From Glebionis coronaria (taxonomy: Eukaryota; Streptophyta; Magnoliopsida; Asterales; Asteraceae): a DNA stretch of 64,000 nucleotides. The stretch covers positions 500,746,292-500,810,291 of the forward strand of contig CM046882.1 of the NCBI GenBank assembly GCA_025667525.1, written 5' to 3'. This document shows positions 45,304-56,747 of this stretch, in pieces (the stretch's first letter is position 1; every line of letters starts with the position of its first letter). The position numbers were made by a program, and so were the translations under genes. The notes beneath the pieces are model-generated. The model saw only the letters and a program-made list of their open reading frames with translations. It made no database searches and had not been told where the DNA came from.

Positions 45304-48300
45304 CATGCACAAGTGGGAGAAATAAACATTGTGTGCAAGAAACAACTCATAAAGATATAATTCTCTTGTCTTTAAGAGGCTAATAATCTAATTAAATACT
45401 AGATGAAAGTTAGATCATGTGTTAATATGATTAAAAGACTACTTAAAAGTATATATATCATTCACATTAAGAAACACTTGTTGTTTTGATTTAGTCATGT
45501 GAGAGCTTGGACTAAATTGTAAAACACAAGGGTAAAATATCCATATGTCGTGAGAAGGGGCGTGGATTATTTTGTGGTTTCTTAAGATGGACAATTCCTA
45601 GAATGACATAAATACATAGAGTAATCTTATACTACTAAATTAAATATTTGTGTATTCTTGGAATTACATAAATAGACATAGTAGTAAATTAACTTGAAAA
45701 GATTAATGAAACCTAGTGGTGTTCATGATTACTTTAGTTATACATGTTTATGATTTATTGTATAAAGTCACAAACATAAAGTCTTGAAAGACGTATAATA
45801 TAAAGTAAGACGTTTATGTATTGTCTCTATTTCACTAAAGACATATACATGAAGTCATGATCAAATGACTTAAAGCGTATAATGGAATTATAACTTTTAT
45901 GTTTTAAAGACATGAAAATGAAGTGACTTTGTATTAGAAGTACTTGAGTTATAAATCATGCAAAATGGTTAGGAAATATGTTATACCATTAAGATGATTT
46001 AGTTGGTATATAGGTAAGCCGAAAGATATATATTTATCTTGAATATTTTTAGATTGACTTACAATATTTCCCTAAATGAAATACAACATTGTTATGGTAT
46101 GTTCATTAGGAGAATCAAAATGATGACTGATTCAAGATAACTATATCTCCTTTTCTTCCAAAAAGATATCAAGGTTAGAAAGTTAAGTATGACTTGATCT
46201 AAGAAGATTAATAAGATACCATTATATATGGAATGTGATGAATCACGTTATATCTTAAATGAAGTTCGGATTTTGCTAAACTACTTATGAAGTGGGTTGT
46301 TTAGAAAATAAAGAGTTAGGAACTTTCATTGTGTTTTGTAATGTCCCAATAGATAATGTTGGAATATTGATCTATTTGCTATGTATTAACTTTAAGTTAC
46401 TAAAAGCAAGTGAGAGTTTTGATCTTGAAATATAAAATTACAAGATACATAATCTTCTAAAATACACTAGTAATTATCATGAGGTAGACGTGTAAATGTT
46501 AACTCTCATGATAAAGGAATTTAAGTCATAGGTCCGCAAGGATATCTTGAATATGCGAGTAATATGCTGAGAATTATGAGTTACAAATAATCGTTATAAT
46601 TTATTACCAAACATTGATTCGGGTAAATTACCCATACTATGAATGTTATAGATGTTGTCAAAATAAGATAATCAATTTTAGATTTGGTTTATCTTAAATA
46701 GTTTGACTAGAAATTGGAGATGAGTTTCATCAAAGAAAAGAAAAAACGCCCATAGTGGTGGTTGAAATCCTTGTGTCGAAATTATATGGACAAGATTGTA
46801 CACATATTTAATGTATGTATTATGAATAGATTATTAATCACACTTAAGTAATTAATTGTGATTGAGTATTCTTTTCTAAACGCATTAAATGTATAAAGAT
46901 TTTGGTGGTCATATTTTAATTGACAAATTGAATATATATGGATTCTTTCTTGAAATCATTGCTTGGGCAAGGACTTAAGTAATCGAAAGGAGTTTATTAC
47001 GTAGTAATTCGAAAATAAATCTTTGGAAAGTACAAAGTGCAATTATCCATGAATGGATATATGCAGGCATCTAGGAGATTATTCTTATGTTTAATTTGAA
47101 ATCAAGATTAGATTTAAAATTGAAATAAGATAATTTTTAAGTATTCCTAAAAGCTAGTGGGAGTATTATGATTATTTCTTAAATTATATATGTTGAATAG
47201 ACATATAAGAAAGTAAGTTTTCATTCAAATTAAATGTTGATTTTGGTTTAGATTTGAAATGAAACTTTGCTTTGGGGATTTAGAAAATAAGATATACATA
47301 ACATTGGAATAAATATTATTTATTTGTTTATGCGGTGGAAATACAACATAATATGCCATGTAGTAAGTTTATATGGATATTTAGAACATGAAGAAATCTA
47401 AATCTAGTTTGAGAAATTTTCATGTGTCTCACGTTGTATTTATATCATGCTAAAAATGCAAGATGATTTGAATATATTAATCTATTTGAAAGTTATGAGA
47501 TAACTTGTGTAATGAATATTCTGAAAGAATATGTTTGGAAATAGAATAACTTCCTTGTCTTGGATCAACTTTCATATTCTATAGATGAGTAATTTGTCGA
47601 TAGTTATGCAAATTATCATAGCCAACAAACTTGGATGTTTGGTTGAAATCAAACATTACATAATAGATATTATACGTAACGTATTTATATCTTTGAATGA
47701 CAAGTTATCAAACTTGAAAAGATATAATTGAGGTGACACTCAATATTAGTCATGCTATCCTTGGAGATGAAATGTTATTTAAAGTTGCATTATACATTAG
47801 AAAATTAGAATACTTTGAAATTCAAATGTGTTTTGGGAAGTTTAGTGTAATAAATTGGTGATCAAGGATGTTTCACAATTTTGATACTATGTGGGGCAGT
47901 ATCAAACTATTTGAATGCACATATACAAGAACTTTAATAATTGAGTTCTTAAAGAAAGTAGTCTCAAAATTCCAATAGGTCAAGATTGGTTGATTTATGC
48001 TTTGCCAAACAAGTATGAATGTCATTGCTAGATGCGTGATGCATGTACCACTTTTATGCATTGATCTATTTAGTATTTGGATAAGGGATGTTAGACATTT
48101 ATTATATTAAAATAAATTACTTGGTAAGTTTATTTATAATACATTGTATCCTATATTTACATGTTTAATCCATGAATAATTTAATTATTCTAAATGTCCG
48201 TTGTTGATTAATAATATAGGAGTATTCTTAAATTAAGACAAATCAAAATAGTGATAAAGTATACTTTAAAGTATATTGATCAATTTTGGATGATATTCGA

Positions 48301-48867
48301 TGATTCGAGTATTAGACTTATCCCAACTATATGATTATACTTTGTGGATCTTTGTCATCAAGTAAATCATAAATAGTTATCCTCAGACCTGAGATACCAG
48401 GAAACTATCGTGGATCTAGTGCATTTTTGTGAAATAATCTAACGCTAAACGTAACTGGTAGCTATAGGGGTTATTTTCAGAAGTGTTGCAAAATTCAAAA
48501 GTTTTGCTTGTAGTCAATATGGAATTTGTTTCCTTCAAATTTATTTTGAAGTTTAATACAGCTGGGGCCCTCGTGGGATTAGTAAGATGTTTGTATGGCC
48601 ATACCCAAAGTCTTCCTAAACTATGTTTAGAAGTTTTGGTAATCTTGTTTGAATCCGATGAACGAGAAACAGAGTGGTTAATGAAAGGAATGACTAAGAT
48701 CCATATCCTTATTAACGTTGTATTAGAAATGAAAGGATAATAATAATGATGAATCATTAAGAGGTTTTATCCAAGAAACCTTACTCGAGATCGTACTAGA
48801 TGTATCGGCGTGTAACTAGACGCTAACGGATGTGATCACACTATTTAAAATATGTCCAAGTGGGAGC
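45304..48867 (+). mobile_element. Decayed interior of a Copia-like element C
   Basis: AT-rich, no frame longer than about 110 codons and no recognisable domain. It is assigned to an LTR element because it ends in a Copia-type polypurine tract GTCCAAGTGGGAGC (48854-48867) followed by an LTR-like TG start. The 5' end is missing, probably beyond element Z. Confidence 0.4.
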
Positions 48868-49998
48868 TGAAAGTTTATGGACTATAATTTAATATTTGTG
48901 TGTTAGGATCGAACTCGGGATTACGGGATTGCACACAATACGTAAAGAGTTAATTTAATTAATAAATATGTTTATATGTTTATTAATTAAATCGAGCTTT
49001 AAATATTTAACCGTCAATAAGTTTAAGAGTTAAGGACTTAACGGTTAACGTGGAATATACTAGAAGAAAAGAAATATCCGGAAACGCCCTTGGGTTGGGC
49101 CTTGGCCGACGGTAGACAAAAAAATGAAGGGAAATGATTTGTTTCCTTATTAGCGTTAAACTTGGATTACAAGTTTAATTCACACTATATCAACAAATCT
49201 AGCATTCATTATTTTTTATCCTACAATCTCATTTTCTCTTTCTTGGCCGATCAACCAAACGCACGCCTAAGGGTTTTCGTTTGGTTTGTTTGGTTTCTTT
49301 CTTGCGATCAACACCAAAGGAAAAACACCTTTTTTAGGGTTCCTTTTATCCTTTGTTTTTGGTTTAGCAATAATCTAGTCTCACTTTATGGCAATTCTCT
49401 CGATTTAGTAGACTAGAAACTGGTTTTGAGCGAGTGAAGTGCCCCATAAGCTATAAGGGCGAGCTATCCCCGGTAGTCAGTCCATTTCCATTAAATCTTT
49501 CTATCGGTAAAGTCTCGCTTATGATCATTCGGTGGGCCATCATTTCTTTTTGATCGGAGCATCCAGCAGCGCAACCCGGTTCTACTTGACTAAGCCCGTG
49601 CTCGTCCAAGGAGGGAGTTTGCTTTACCCAACCCCCTTTTAGCCCCTCTCTAAGGTTGTTGGGTAGATTTTCCACAAGGCTTAGAAGCTCGGTTTACACG
49701 TACTAGACCTACAGTTAGCTCGTTGCATTACGTGTGTACAAGAACGTGATACAATTTCATTATAGATTGAATCTTGGATCGATTAACAAAACGGTAAGGG
49801 GTTGATCATTGATCCGTCATAAATCCTAATTGGAGGTTCGTTCTTATCTTGTGGAATCGCACTAGCTAAATGGTATGTAACCCTAATTCGATTAATTATG
49901 AATGCGTTATTATTATAATCTTGTTAAATCGCTTCCGCTATACGTGTTTTGATATTTGCTTATTATTATCTAATTGTTATGAACTTCATGAACCTTCA
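48868..49998 (+). repeat. Probable 3' LTR of element C, with an internal GC-rich insert
   Basis: Starts TGAAAG after the polypurine tract and ends near CCTTCA, giving imperfect inverted ends. It contains GCTTCCGCTATACGTG near its 3' end, a pattern common in Copia LTRs. The 5' partner is not present in the window. Confidence 0.45.
49421..49680. other. GC-rich insert, possible mitochondrial DNA fragment
   Basis: About 260 bp with roughly half G+C, against about 30 percent around it. The segment from AGCGAGTGAAGTGCCCCAT to about TGGGTAGATTTTCCACAAGG is not repetitive and is open for 74 codons on the minus strand. Style and wording resemble plant mitochondrial intergenic DNA, from memory. A nuclear origin cannot be excluded. 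Confidence 0.4.
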
Positions 49999-50020
49999 AT
50001 TTTTACCTTTTTTATTATAA

Positions 50021-51031
50021 AGGGATGTATTTTGCACTAAACTCAAAAAAAAAATTAAAATTTATTTTTGTATTAAAAAAGTAATTTTAATTTTTCGGAA
50101 AAAAGTTTAGTTTTTTTGGGAAAAAAAGTTTAATTTTTTCGAAACCATTGTTTCTAAAAAAAATTAAAATTACACTTTCTTCAGAAAAAATTAATTTTTT
50201 TTTCTGGGTATACCTAGGTTTCCGACTTGACATTGCGAGCCGACTAATCTCGGGGCGACTACCCTTTTGGATAGCCCTGAGTCGTCGCAGGTGAACCTCC
50301 GTGGCCACCCCCAAGTGTACACACCTAGTGAGGTTTGAACCCTTAACCTCTTGTTTGAGAGTCATGGACCTTACCACTAGGGCACTTGATGGTGGTTAAA
50401 TTAATTATTTTTCGAAAAAAAAGTTTTTAAAAAAGTAAAATTTTATTTTAAAAAAGTAATTTTAATGTTTTTTCTAAAGTTTAATTTTTTTCGAAAAAAG
50501 GAATTTTAATTTTTTCGAAACCTTTTTTACTTTTTTTTAAATTACACTTTCTTCGATTTTTTTTTTCGAAATAAGATACTTAATTTTTCTAAACCATTTC
50601 TTTGAGAAAACATAAAATTATATTTCTTCGAAAAAAGTTTACAACGTTGGGGAACTTTTAAAAAAAAAAAGCGTAATTTAATTTTGATTCAAAAAATGTT
50701 TAATAATTTTTGTAGCCATTTTTTTTACCTTTTCCAAAAATAAAAAATGTTTGCAAAAAATTAAAATCATTTTTTCGAAATTTTTATACAGTAAAAAAAC
50801 TTAATATTTTTTTTAACTTTTTTTTTGAAAAATAATTAATTTTTTGAAAAATTTAAAAAAATTTCACGAAAAAAGAGTAATTTTAAATTTAAATTTTTGT
50901 TTTTAAAAAAAAAATAAGTTTTTTTGAAAAAAAAATGTAAACTTTTAAAAAAAAGAAATTAAAATTACTTTTTCTTTAATAATTTCTCTAAAAAAATTTT
51001 TTTTTTTGAGCTTAGTGCAAAATACATCCCT
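50021..51031. mobile_element. A/T-rich TIR element, Mutator-like
   Basis: Terminal inverted repeats of about 33 bp: AGGGATGTATTTTGCACTAA at the left and its complement at 51012-51031. The flanking 9-mers TTATTATAA and ATATAATAA agree at seven of nine positions, in keeping with a 9-bp Mutator duplication, but they are AT-only and weak. The interior is almost pure A/T runs with no gene, apart from the SINE. Confidence 0.6.
50195..50398 (-). mobile_element. tRNA-derived SINE inserted in the TIR element
   Basis: Read on the minus strand: an A-box-like TGCCCTAGTGGT (50384-50373), a B-box GGGTTCAAACCT (50342-50331) at normal spacing, a GC-rich body and a terminal A run (50203-50195). Length about 200 bp. 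A/B boxes plus the A tail inside an A/T-only host fit a Pol III SINE. Family name not assigned. Confidence 0.65.
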
Positions 51032-51034
51032 ATA

Positions 51035-51500
51035 TAATAAGAAAAGTAAAAATATTATTCTTTATAAACCCTCGTTAGTACTTAACGAAAAAAATATTTA
51101 CATCATCCGTCCAAGGAATGTATCATGCTCAAAGTATATAACGGTTAGATGTATTATATCCAAAGTACTGATTAAGGATTTAATCCACACTTTTTATAAA
51201 CCACAAGTATGTATTTTATACTTCTTTCAAACTTTTTTTCGTTCTTTGTTTCCTTTTATACACAGGAAAATGATTTGTGTACATGAATTAGAGTTTTGTG
51301 TCCACTACCCTAGTCACAACAATAATATATTGTCGCTTGCTTTCATTTGATACGAGTATTTTGTTACGGATTGTAGTTATATACAATAAATTTGGGACCG
51401 AGCGAGTATTACTCTTTTAATATTTATTTGAAGTGACAACAATTTTTTAAAAACAAAAAAGTAATATCGTACGGTAATAAAACAAAATAAATAGCCATAG
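51035..51500. other. Intergenic, upstream of the zinc-knuckle gene
   Basis: AT-rich; no gene, repeat or motif that I can support apart from its position as the promoter region of the gene that follows. Confidence 0.5.
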
Positions 51501-51506
51501 GAGGAG

Positions 51507-51515
51507 TATAAAAAG
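51507..51515 (+). promoter_or_regulatory. TATA box of the zinc-knuckle gene
   Basis: TATAAAAAG. The predicted start is about 30 bp downstream near 51540. An ATG at 51522 would then be upstream of the start; if transcribed it would give a short upstream ORF that stops right after splicing. Confidence 0.5.
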
Positions 51516-51965
51516 CATCATATGCCAGCCAACACTAACCGCCCCAAAACCATTTACATTTTCAGACCATCATCATCATCATCATCTAGGGTTTATTATA
51601 TCTCTTCTACAGCTGCTGCATTATTCAGGTATAATTTCTTTACTTCATTTTTAACTTATTGTTATTTTACACTTGTGTGTTCTTTGTTCACTGATGACGT
51701 CATCATGCTAATCTCCTTTTTTTTCCCTTTTTTTAAACCGATTATATAAGATAAAATTACCAAAAAAAAAGTATAAATTTTTAGTAAACAAATTAAAAAC
51801 CTTTCAGGTTGACGGTTTTATGGACATAACTTGTGTTTATGTTGTTTAATTTATTATTTAGTCCCTCTAGATTTCTTATTTTCATTTTGTTCAACAAATC
51901 TGAACTTTTATAATTTAGCCTCTCAACTTTATCATTTTTCAATTTTTTCATTCACTTATTACTTA

Positions 51966-52164
51966 TTAGGGGGTGGTTGTTTTCGCTTAGATGTGGCCTT
52001 ATGAGCAGCTTATTTGATTCCGGCTTATTATATTTCATAAGCCCCATTTTCCTGCTTATTTTCATGCTTGTGGGCTTATTTTCAGCCCATAAGTCCCAAA
52101 ATAAGCCAGGAAATTAGGGCTTATGAAATATAAGCTCATAAGCACATATATAAACACTCCCTTA
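51966..52164. mobile_element. Foldback MITE-like element in the intron
   Basis: Inverted ends TTAGGGGGTGGTTGTTTT and ATATAAACACTCCCTTA, with inner inverted copies of a GCTTATATTTCATAAGCCC type word. No clear target duplication, so the superfamily (hAT-like by end sequence) is uncertain. Confidence 0.45.
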
Positions 52165-52489
52165 GCTGGTTATGTTTGGCGACAACCTTTTTGATAGTGT
52201 TTGGCATTTGTGATTAGTTTCTATGTCATTTTACAGTTGCATCTTTATAAAATGAACAGAGTACCTATTCGTTTTATAAATAGCGTTTGGTAACATAGGC
52301 GTATGTAGTTGTCCTTGTAAAATGTAAACCATCGTAAAAGCTGAACGCTCACTTTATTACTGTTTTGAATAAGAGAGTTTAAACAAAACCAAGAGTTAAA
52401 CACTTGTTGCCAAACAAGCACTATATTCCAAACATTACAAAACACTCCCGCCGAAACAGAACCATAATTAAAAGAACTTGTCTTCGTAT

Positions 52490-53050
52490 ACTGTTGATAT
52501 TCTGTTTGTTAAAAGTTCCTGTAGTTTACGTTTTGATCTCAATTTTGTGCATTGTATAATAGTTTGATACTACTGATTATCATAGTCTGGATTTGGGAAC
52601 TAGCTGTTAGATGAATGTGTTGTGGTGAGATTAAGTATATTGGTAGGTCTCTTGTTTAGCGAGATAAGAAATTCTTAGAGCTAACATCATGTGCTTTCTA
52701 ACGGTTGTGTGCATGAGATGTTAGTATACATGTTTGCCAACCGATGTTTATACAATGCACAAAATTGAATTTGTTAGTATACATGTTTGCCAACCGATGT
52801 TTATGCTATGTTAGATGTATGAGTTCATAATGGGTTGATATTCTGTTTGCTAGAGGTTCCTATAGTTTACATTTTTTGAATTTTATTACATTTTGGTGGA
52901 AGGGTGTACATTTAATAGTTTGTTAGCAATATACGAAGGTTCTTAGGGCTAAGATTACTACACGAGCTTCACGTGTCTTTCAAAGGGTGCTTGTGTTATT
53001 GTACGCATGTTTGACGATTGATGTTTATGCTATGCTACTAGTTATTTGGA
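52490..53050. repeat. Degenerate tandem duplication in the intron
   Basis: GTTGATATTCTGTTTG followed by related text occurs at about 52493 and 52835. Inside it, a word of about 31 bp around CATGTTTGCCAACCGATG occurs at about 52729 and 52782. Confidence 0.6.
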
Positions 53051-54572
53051 TGGTTTGATATGAAAATTCGAAAGTTTCAAATTATTTGTAGTTGGTTTGG
53101 ATTCATAGTATAAGCAGAGTCGTACAGTAGCTGGTTTAACAGCTTGGAAAGCGCTGTTTTGACGAGGTAATTTACACAACCAGTTGGGTCATTGGGAGAT
53201 GCACCAATAGAGTTTGTTTCGACCCGTAACTGTCTCGTATAGACCCTCTTAGCTTGTTAACAAGATCAAAGTTTATCCCACCTCGGATTGATTGGATCGA
53301 TGATCCCCTGTTGACTTGTAATACTTTTTAATTCCTTTTATCTGGCTTCTTTGTAGCTCATGATAATGTCCTTTAGAAACAGAGTCGTGCAGTAAGGGTA
53401 GGGTCAGTGTGATCACGGGAATTGGAAGATGGTTGAATCCCTTGGAATAGGAACGGTAATAGCACTAATATGTTGTTAGCGGTTTCAAAATTGGCTGGAT
53501 TGATGTATCCTTGACAAAATTGCCACCATTACTTTTTATGAAAGGGCAGAGTAAAATGGTTACAACTGATTGATGGAATGGTTTCCAGATAATAATTACT
53601 ACTATTATTTTGCTTATTTTTTGTAAGGGATTTTTTATATTGCACGATAACATTAGATTCTTAGGCCCTGCTCTATGTTTCTCGAAGCTATTATAAAATT
53701 CTACACCATAGGAAAGTCACTGCTCAATTATAGGACTAGTGGGTATGCGATGGATTATGAAGATAGAAACACTCAGATGTAGAAGTGTTGGATTAAGCAC
53801 TAGATATGATTTTTTAGTTCTTTTCAAATGATTTAATGATCGAGACATGTGCACGGAGTTTTTACCCCACAAATGATGAGCAGAGAGGGGGTCACATATC
53901 AAGCACTAGATATGATTTTTGAGAAATTCGTTTTGCAAATGCTTTAATGATTGAGAGGGAGTCACATATTTATGTGAAATCTGTTAATAAACCCTTGTTT
54001 TTAGCTCAAATTTTATTTAGGCATACAAGATCTTATTTATTACTCCATTTGCTTTTAATACACGTCGTGTGAAATGTGGAATTTTTGTTGTTCACGAGTA
54101 TTTTAGCATTTCCGGCTGTGATAATGGCTGCCATTTATAGAGGAATAATTTAACAACCAAAATACTTTTTAAACTATATTAATTTCCTTTGATCCTTTCA
54201 TTGTGTGTTGTCTGTTTGTCGTTCACTAGGACCAACGATGATTACAAATATATGAAATTTTTTGTGTTTGTCAATCAAAAGAGCAGAGTGTTAAAAGGAA
54301 TGAAAAACCTTTCTGAAAATGAAAGCGTCATATGAGGGAAAAATCGCAGTCTTGTGTTGTATAATGCAATGACATGAAAATAGTCATAATGTTTCCATGT
54401 TTGCAACCATTTCATAATGTGGATGTTATATTTCTGTTATCATCATGTTTACTTTCATCGATCATGATTGATTCAAAGTTGCACATAAAAGTTTCTATCT
54501 TATATTTCCTAAATTCCAAATAAAATATATTGAGTTTTCATAGTTTTCTTGTAACAAGCAGGTAGAACGAAC

Positions 54573-56747
54573 ATGCCACAGAAAAAAAATTCCAAGCCCA
54601 AGAAGACCGGGAAGTGTCACGTGTGTGGGGACACAGGACACTATGCCCGCGACTGCGAAGAAAGAAAGTCAGGTTCTGAAGAAGTGGTGCTTCAGGACAC
54701 AACCGGGAAGTGTCACGTGTGTGGGGAGACGGGACATTATGCTCGGGAATGCAAAGAAAAAAAATCTGATACTGTGAAAGTGGTGCTTCAGGACACAACC
54801 AGGAACTGTCATCTCTGTGGGTACACAGGACACTATGCTCGCGACTGCAAAGAAAGAAAGTCAGATTCTAAGAAAGTAGTGTTTCAGGACCCAGCCAGGG
54901 AGTGTAACGTGTATCGTGCGTCAGGTGATTATGCTCGGGAACAGAAATTCAAAGAATCTGGTACTGTGAAAGTGGTGCTTAAGGAGATGTTAGGCTTTAC
55001 GACTACATCCTACATGAAGGATGAAGGCTGGTACTTGTCTTTTGGTTCTTCCGCGCATGCTTGCTACTCTAGGGACATGTTTGTTGACTACAACCCAAAG
55101 AGAAATCACGAGCTGATTTTGGAAAACAATGATCGTGTTTATGTAGCCGGGATTGGTACAGTGGTGCTTCGCTTCACCACAGGCAAGGTTTTATCTCTTT
55201 CGAATGTGCTTCATATACCCGCAATAAGTAAATGCCTTGTATCTGTCTCCAAACTCGATGTTTTTGGATACATCATCTCTTTTGAGGGTAGGCGATGTAT
55301 TATTAAGAAGAGTGACGAGGTCATCATTGGTAATGGCTATGGGAGAGAAGAAGAAGCCTCTAATCGCCTTTCTAGAAAGAAAGAAAAAAAAGGAGGAGCC
55401 TCTCATCACTTTGATATTTTTTCGACCCTGTACCGGTTGAGCTTATTGGAAGAAAAACCTGTTAAGAAAGTGGTACTCGATGAAACAATAGGCTTGTTGG
55501 AATCCAATGAACACCCAAAGTTGTCAAAAACCAGGGCTCAAGGGTGGTACTTGCTTAGTAGGTGCACAGTTCATGTTTGTAACTCAAGGGGCATGTTTGT
55601 TGACTACCAACCGGTGACTGGTCAGGAGGTGGTTCTGGAAAACAATAGTCCTGTCGATGTGGTCGGGTTTGGAACAGTGAAACTTCAGCTTACTAGTGGG
55701 AAGGTATTGACTCTTGAAAATGTTTTTCATATGCCCAAAATTATGAAGTGTTGTATATCCGTTGGAAAACTTACTAAGATGGGATTTACTGTGGGTTTTT
55801 GGGGAGAGGGTTGTGACATTAAGAAGGATGATGATATCGTCGGAAATGGATACATTGAGGATAAACTGTATCGGTTGAGTGTTGTGGATGAACATTCAAG
55901 TGCTGACTACGACCCAATGATTGACCCCGAGGCTAATGTGGACAACGGTGATCATGCTGATGCGGCCGGGAGCGTTAATTTGGCCCTTGATATAACCACA
56001 GACAAAGCTAATGATAAACTGTATCGGTTGAGTGTTGTGGATGAACATCCAAGTGCTGACTACGACCCAATGATTGATCCAGAGGTTAATGTGGACAACG
56101 AAGATGACGTTGATGCGGTCGGGACCTTTAATTCGGTCCTTGAATTAACAACAGACGAAGCTAATGATTCGGGAATCATGTTTACTTGTGGGGGTAGGCG
56201 ATGTGTCTTTAACACGGGTGATCATACAGTCCCCCCTTTTATGTACAATGATGGAGTTTTATATAAATTCAACTTATACGCAGAACCCCGACTTATCACT
56301 CTAGTGCATCATGAAACAATTGGCTTGTTGCTTACTAATGAACACCCAAAGGTGACAGAAGCCAAGGCTCGACGGTGGTACTTGCTTACTAGGTGCACAG
56401 TTCATGTTTGTAACTCGAGGGACATGTTTGCTGACTACCAGCATGTGACTGGTCATGAGGTGGTTCTGGAAAACAATAGCCATGTTGATGTAGTCGGATA
56501 TGGAACAGTGAAACTTCAGTTGAATACCGGGAACGTCTTGACTCTTAAAAATGTTTTTCATATGCCTGCAATCGTCAAGTGTTGCATATCTATGAACAAG
56601 CTTATGGAGATGGGATTAGGTGTGGCCTTTCATGGTGAGGGATGCTATGTTAAGAAGGGTGATCAGATCGTGGGAAATGGGTTCGATGAGGACGGATTGC
56701 TTCGGATGGTTCTCATTGGTGAACGTTCAGGTGGAAATCAGGCGTAA
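54573..56747 (+). CDS. Domesticated Copia-like protein: CCHC zinc knuckles plus repeated catalytically dead protease barrels
   Basis: Single open frame of 724 residues. Three intact CCHC knuckles (C15/C18/H23/C28; C47/C50/H55/C60; C79/C82/H87/C92) occur at a 32-residue period, then a fourth that has lost its ligands (C111, then Y, D, Q). Next come full units related to the Copia protease beta-barrel domain, starting WYLSFGSSAHAC (153), WYLLSRCTVHVC (325) and WYLLTRCTVHVC (602), with a half unit at about 534-570. Copia proteases read WYLDSG here: the catalytic Asp is S or L in every unit, so no protease activity is expected. Residues 430-480 and 481-531 are a tandem acidic duplication. There is no integrase or reverse transcriptase. 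The intact frame, TATA box and UTR intron suggest a cellular gene, perhaps RNA- or DNA-binding. Role unknown. Confidence 0.8.
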   Translation: MPQKKNSKPKKTGKCHVCGDTGHYARDCEERKSGSEEVVLQDTTGKCHVCGETGHYARECKEKKSDTVKVVLQDTTRNCHLCGYTGHYARDCKERKSDSKKVVFQDPARECNVYRASGDYAREQKFKESGTVKVVLKEMLGFTTTSYMKDEGWYLSFGSSAHACYSRDMFVDYNPKRNHELILENNDRVYVAGIGTVVLRFTTGKVLSLSNVLHIPAISKCLVSVSKLDVFGYIISFEGRRCIIKKSDEVIIGNGYGREEEASNRLSRKKEKKGGASHHFDIFSTLYRLSLLEEKPVKKVVLDETIGLLESNEHPKLSKTRAQGWYLLSRCTVHVCNSRGMFVDYQPVTGQEVVLENNSPVDVVGFGTVKLQLTSGKVLTLENVFHMPKIMKCCISVGKLTKMGFTVGFWGEGCDIKKDDDIVGNGYIEDKLYRLSVVDEHSSADYDPMIDPEANVDNGDHADAAGSVNLALDITTDKANDKLYRLSVVDEHPSADYDPMIDPEVNVDNEDDVDAVGTFNSVLELTTDEANDSGIMFTCGGRRCVFNTGDHTVPPFMYNDGVLYKFNLYAEPRLITLVHHETIGLLLTNEHPKVTEAKARRWYLLTRCTVHVCNSRDMFADYQHVTGHEVVLENNSHVDVVGYGTVKLQLNTGNVLTLKNVFHMPAIVKCCISMNKLMEMGLGVAFHGEGCYVKKGDQIVGNGFDEDGLLRMVLIGERSGGNQA

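Larger units (their letters stand above)
51540..54572 (+). other. 5' UTR: first exon and about 2.9-kb intron
   Basis: Exon 1 (about 51540-51628) ends GCATTATTCAG|GTATAATTT. The acceptor GTAACAAGCAG lies at 54561, eleven bases before the coding ATG. The intron carries a foldback MITE near 51966-52164 and a degenerate tandem duplication near 52490-53050. Exon limits are predicted from consensus. Confidence 0.5.

Noticed and set aside
49451..49675. 74-codon minus-strand ORF as a gene
   Set aside because: Sits in a GC-rich insert within an LTR; no promoter, and the frame is better seen as part of an organelle-like fragment.
50087..50377. 96-codon minus-strand ORF
   Set aside because: Runs across the SINE and A/T runs; not a gene.
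51522..51630. Ser-rich start of a coding first exon for the zinc-knuckle gene
   Set aside because: Joining it through the predicted splice gives an immediate TAG, so it cannot be the N-terminus; at most an upstream ORF.
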